61,381 nucleotides of DNA from Bacillota bacterium. GTDB taxonomy: Bacteria > Bacillota > Clostridia > Acetivibrionales > DSM-1351. A model generated the notes under the pieces. It did no database searches and had not been told where the DNA came from. It saw only the letters and a program-made list of their open reading frames with translations. This document shows positions 61,352 to 61,381 of this stretch, piece by piece. The position numbers were made by a program, and so were the translations under genes. The stretch is taken from assembly GCA_023400235.1 (NCBI GenBank), contig JAEXFI010000038.1, positions 1-61,381 on the forward strand, read 5' to 3'. Every line of letters begins with the position of its first letter. Positions within the stretch are counted from its first letter, which is position 1.

Positions 61352-61359
61352 ATATAAAT

Positions 61360-61381
61360 CTGGCAGAGACTTACTTTCCCG
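61360..61381 (-). rRNA. 5S rRNA, 3' end only
   Basis: Minus strand reads GGGAAAGTAAGTCTCTGCCAG, the conserved tail of bacterial 5S rRNA, followed at once by a terminator. The rest of the gene, and presumably the rRNA operon, lies beyond the window. Confidence 0.75.

Overview
The window looks like chromosomal DNA of a spore-forming, anaerobic Clostridia species. A cellulolytic relative of Ruminiclostridium is my inference from overall gene content. Support: an alpha/beta-type spore protein, desulfoferrodoxin, a leucine T-box, an Agr quorum-sensing locus, a GntR-LacI type AraR and Gram-positive style ribosome binding sites. A 5S rRNA tail enters at the right edge on the minus strand.

Layout. 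1-3.3 kb: an ABC-2 exporter (two permeases, one ATPase, minus strand). 3.5-5.8 kb: a ModA lipoprotein divergent from a DNA-binding protein with a ModA-like domain. 6-8 kb: gmd and fcl, making GDP-L-fucose. 8.1-18.9 kb: a long minus-strand cassette with manC, four FUT8/NodZ-like fucosyltransferase paralogues, a thiamine-diphosphate E1 alpha/beta pair, an NAD-sugar epimerase, a small membrane protein, an APH-fold kinase and a DivIVA-like protein. Together with gmd and fcl this reads as a complete GDP-mannose to GDP-fucose to fucosylated-product locus. 19-21.5 kb: a two-component system whose regulator gene sits behind a tandem structured repeat, then a small transporter. 21.5-24.3 kb: T-box and leuS. 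24.4-26.7 kb: agrB, an unusual agrD and an AgrC-like kinase. 27-33.4 kb: SWIM-SNF2 helicase, M29 aminopeptidase and PepF. 33.6-38 kb: an SPFH/zinc-ribbon stress-membrane pair, an anchored protein and queC.

38.4-45.3 kb is the accessory region. tRNA-Arg(CCT) has a 29-nt identical partial copy 3.8 kb downstream, bracketing an AT-rich island. The island holds an IS256-type remnant, a soluble plus four-helix membrane protein pair, and a DUF4062 protein. Beyond it lie DUF5343-like, TIGR02391-like and restriction-endonuclease-like genes. This is a plausible defence island.

45.4-61.4 kb: small secreted and membrane peptides, an arabinose operon with AraR (its isomerase is of the fucose-isomerase-like type), yjbQ-sfsA, desulfoferrodoxin, deoC, a lipid kinase, a spore protein, nadABC and the 5S gene. 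Two dense clusters of DnaA-box 9-mers lie at 52.1-52.4 and 57.0-57.3 kb.

Three families of dispersed, hairpin-rich repeats recur next to genes. Two of them end in the ribosome binding site of the following gene. All functional names are from sequence reading only; no database search was run.
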